DNA from: an uncultured Prevotella sp.
GTDB lineage: Bacteria; Bacteroidota; Bacteroidia; Bacteroidales; Bacteroidaceae
NCBI GenBank assembly: GCA_900544825.1
Contig: UQWP01000036.1
Location: 1-36,138 of the forward strand
DNA length: 36,138 nt
Reading direction: 5' to 3'
The translations under genes and the position numbers were made by a program. The notes beneath the pieces are model-generated. The model searched no databases. It worked only from the letters and a program-made list of their open reading frames with translations, and was not told the DNA's origin. Within the stretch, counting starts at the first letter, position 1. Each line of letters opens with the position of its first letter. Of this stretch, positions 34,617 through 36,138 are shown in pieces.

Positions 34617-35756
34617 ATGAAAAAAGGATTGTTTGCACTCGCCTTGGGTACATTTACCTTGGGCATCGCAGAATTTATTATTGAGGGAATTCTCACCGAT
34701 GTGGCGCACAACATGAATGTGTCCATCCCTCAGGCTGGTTATCTCATCTCTATCTATGCGCTGGGTGTATGCGCCGGTGCTTTCTCGCTGATATTGATGC
34801 ATAAGTATCGCCCCAAGAATATACTCTTGTTTCTTACTTCGCTGGTGATTCTGGGAGCCATCATTGCTACGATTGCCCCTAGTTACTGGCTTCTGCTTTG
34901 TGCCCGGTTCATTCAGGGACTTCCTCATGGTGCCTATTTCGGAACGGCTACCATCGTGGCGGTGAAGATGGCGAAGGAGGGAAAGGGTACCAAGGCGGTG
35001 GCGATGATGTGTGCCGGTATGCCGTTTGCCAATCTGCTGGGTGTTCCGCTGGGCACCTTCCTGAGTCATACCATCTCCTGGCGAGTGCCTTTTCTCATGT
35101 CGGTGGCGTTGGGCGTCATCACGCTCTATATGATTTACAAGTGGGTTCCTGATGTAGAGGCTCTGCCTAACAAGGGTATGAAGGCTCAGTTCCGCTTTAT
35201 GCGCCATCTGGCTTCCTGGCTTATCATCGCTGCTACTTTCCTGGGCAACGGCGGTATTCTCTGCTGGTTCAGTTACATCTCTCCGCTTTTGCAGATGAAT
35301 GGCGGTTTCCATGCGGCAAGTATCTCTGTGCTGATGATTCTTGCCGGTCTGGGAATGGTGGTAGGAAATCAGGTGAGTGCCTTGCTGGCAGACAGATTCA
35401 AGCCGGGCCGCTTTACCTGCTATCTGCAGTTTCTGGCTGCTGCAGCCTTGCTGGCTACCTTCTTCCTGTCGCATATCGGTTGGGTATCGGCAGTGATGAT
35501 GTTCATCAGTTGTGCCTGTCTCTTCGGCATCGGATCTCCTGAGCAGTTTCTCATCGTGAAGCACAGCGAGGGTGGCGAGATGCTGGGTGGTTGCTGCATC
35601 CAGGCAGCCTTCAATCTGGGCAATGCCCTGGGTGCCTTCTTGGGTGGTATCCCTGTGGCAATGGGCTTGGGCTATCACTATCCTGCGCTCATCGGTGTGC
35701 CGATGGCATTGGCTGGCGCAATTTGCCTCCTGGTGTTCCATCGTAGATATGAATGA
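34617..35756 (+). CDS. AraJ-like MFS permease (DHA1 type)
   Basis: A 379-residue, 12-helix inner-membrane major facilitator of the arabinose-efflux (AraJ/YdhP) type. Recognisable parts are the first helix with TFTLGIAEFIIEGILTDVAH, then VSIPQAGYLISIYALGVCAG, the helix-4 region LLCARFIQGLPHGAYFGTAT, KAVAMMCAGMPFANLLGVPL with GTFLSHTISWRVPF, and GNALGAFLGGIPVAMGLGY near the end. Members export sugars or drugs; the true substrate cannot be given. It is divergent from the antiporter gene and has its own promoter. The gene is intact, and length fits the family (about 390). Its position beyond the PUL terminator and the antiporter argues against a direct role in RG-I use. Confidence 0.9.
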   Translation: MKKGLFALALGTFTLGIAEFIIEGILTDVAHNMNVSIPQAGYLISIYALGVCAGAFSLILMHKYRPKNILLFLTSLVILGAIIATIAPSYWLLLCARFIQGLPHGAYFGTATIVAVKMAKEGKGTKAVAMMCAGMPFANLLGVPLGTFLSHTISWRVPFLMSVALGVITLYMIYKWVPDVEALPNKGMKAQFRFMRHLASWLIIAATFLGNGGILCWFSYISPLLQMNGGFHAASISVLMILAGLGMVVGNQVSALLADRFKPGRFTCYLQFLAAAALLATFFLSHIGWVSAVMMFISCACLFGIGSPEQFLIVKHSEGGEMLGGCCIQAAFNLGNALGAFLGGIPVAMGLGYHYPALIGVPMALAGAICLLVFHRRYE

Positions 35757-35841
35757 TATATGTCATTTTGCCCTGTTTCCTATGACAGAATTTGATGAAA
35801 ATCAAGAAATCGACCCTTTTTTGAAGTTTTCCCCAAAAATA

Positions 35842-35873
35842 TTGTGTGCGTACACAAAAAGGCATTACCTTTG
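35842..35873 (+). promoter_or_regulatory. Promoter of the short terminal ORF
   Basis: TACCTTTG (35866-35873) matches TAnnTTTG, with TTG (35842-35844) 21 bp upstream. Between them TGTG-N4-CACA (35845-35856 region) is a short imperfect palindrome that could be an operator. Confidence 0.6.
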
Positions 35874-35925
35874 CACTCGAAAAGATTGAATAACGAATAA
35901 TTAAAGTAAAGAAAGGATAACGATT

Positions 35926-36015
35926 ATGATAGTATTAGTAATGACACTGGCAGTTGTAGCTGCCCTTTTTGCAGAGGTTGTAAATGTCAACAATAAGATT
36001 AGCCTCGGCAAGTAA
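35926..36015 (+). CDS. 29-residue hydrophobic small protein or leader peptide, unknown
   Basis: A 29-codon ORF starts 53 bp after a good -7 box and is preceded by GAAAGGATAACG, a possible purine-rich ribosome site. It begins MIVLVMTLAVVAALFAEVV and ends NNKISLGK. Residues 1-19 form one hydrophobic segment and the tail is polar and basic, so it could be a single-pass membrane microprotein. Seven of its 29 residues are Val, four Leu and two Ile, so a branched-chain amino-acid leader peptide is an alternative. I do not recognise a family. The ORF is short enough to arise by chance; the promoter and spacing are the reason to report it. Confidence 0.45.
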   Translation: MIVLVMTLAVVAALFAEVVNVNNKISLGK

Positions 36016-36138
36016 TCAAACCTTGAGAGGCATCTTAGGATGCTTCCAGGAAGTTGATTCGAAATAAGGTAAAGATTAGGATAAACCCGTTGGCGGAATT
36101 AATTTAGCGCATACTTAACCCTGCCAATCGGTCTGTTG
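36016..36138 (+). other. Non-coding, possibly structured sequence at the window end
   Basis: No ORF is seen in these 123 bp. Two inverted repeats are visible: GAGGCATC/GATGCTTC at about 36026-36045, and CCGTTGGC with GCCAATCGG at about 36088-36132, the latter with one bulge. They could form RNA hairpins downstream of the short ORF. No known riboswitch or ncRNA family was recognised, and the window ends before the next gene. Confidence 0.35.

Noticed and set aside
1..36138. CRISPR array, tRNA or rRNA genes
   Set aside because: No regularly spaced direct repeats and no recognisable tRNA or rRNA sequence were found on either strand by eye.

Overview
The window looks like chromosome of a gut Bacteroidales bacterium, most likely Prevotella/Segatella. 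The grounds are three SusC/SusD-type outer-membrane glycan uptake pairs, a hybrid two-component regulator, secreted carbohydrate enzymes, and promoters of the Bacteroidetes form TTTG-N19-TAnnTTTG. The genus is inferred from gene style; no rRNA or other marker gene is present.

Layout. (1) 1-4631: a susC-like gene that has lost its 5' end, followed by its susD partner. (2) 4782-10450, minus strand: an Fsr-type MFS efflux pump downstream of a 1450-residue hybrid two-component system (HTCS). (3) 10634-12449: a complete IS1182-like insertion sequence inside the divergent control region between the HTCS gene and the second susC. (4) 12529-24291, plus strand: susC2-susD2-sulfatase, a 110-bp MITE with the same ends as the IS, then susC3-susD3 and a terminator. 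(5) 24512-32177, plus strand: a PL11 rhamnogalacturonan lyase, a double-domain SGNH acetylesterase, a second esterase broken by a 7-bp duplication, and a GH2 beta-galactosidase-like enzyme, closed by a strong bidirectional terminator. (6) 32283-36138: a CPA2-type cation/proton antiporter, a divergent AraJ-like MFS permease, and a very short ORF with its own promoter followed by potentially structured DNA at the window edge.

How the genes fit together: blocks 2-5 form a polysaccharide utilization locus whose enzymes point to rhamnogalacturonan I (RG-I) from plant pectin. The lyase would cut the rhamnose-galacturonate backbone, the SGNH esterases would remove acetyl groups, and the GH2 enzyme would trim galactose side chains. 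SusC/D pairs would import the products, and the HTCS would sense an oligosaccharide in the periplasm and activate transcription. The serine-type sulfatase does not fit a simple RG-I locus and suggests a second or modified substrate. No GH105-type unsaturated rhamnogalacturonyl hydrolase is present, so the last steps must be encoded elsewhere.

The locus carries marks of recent change: a truncated susC, an IS in a promoter region, a related MITE between two operon genes, and two short tandem duplications about 350 bp apart, one of which breaks a gene. No CRISPR array, tRNA or rRNA was seen.
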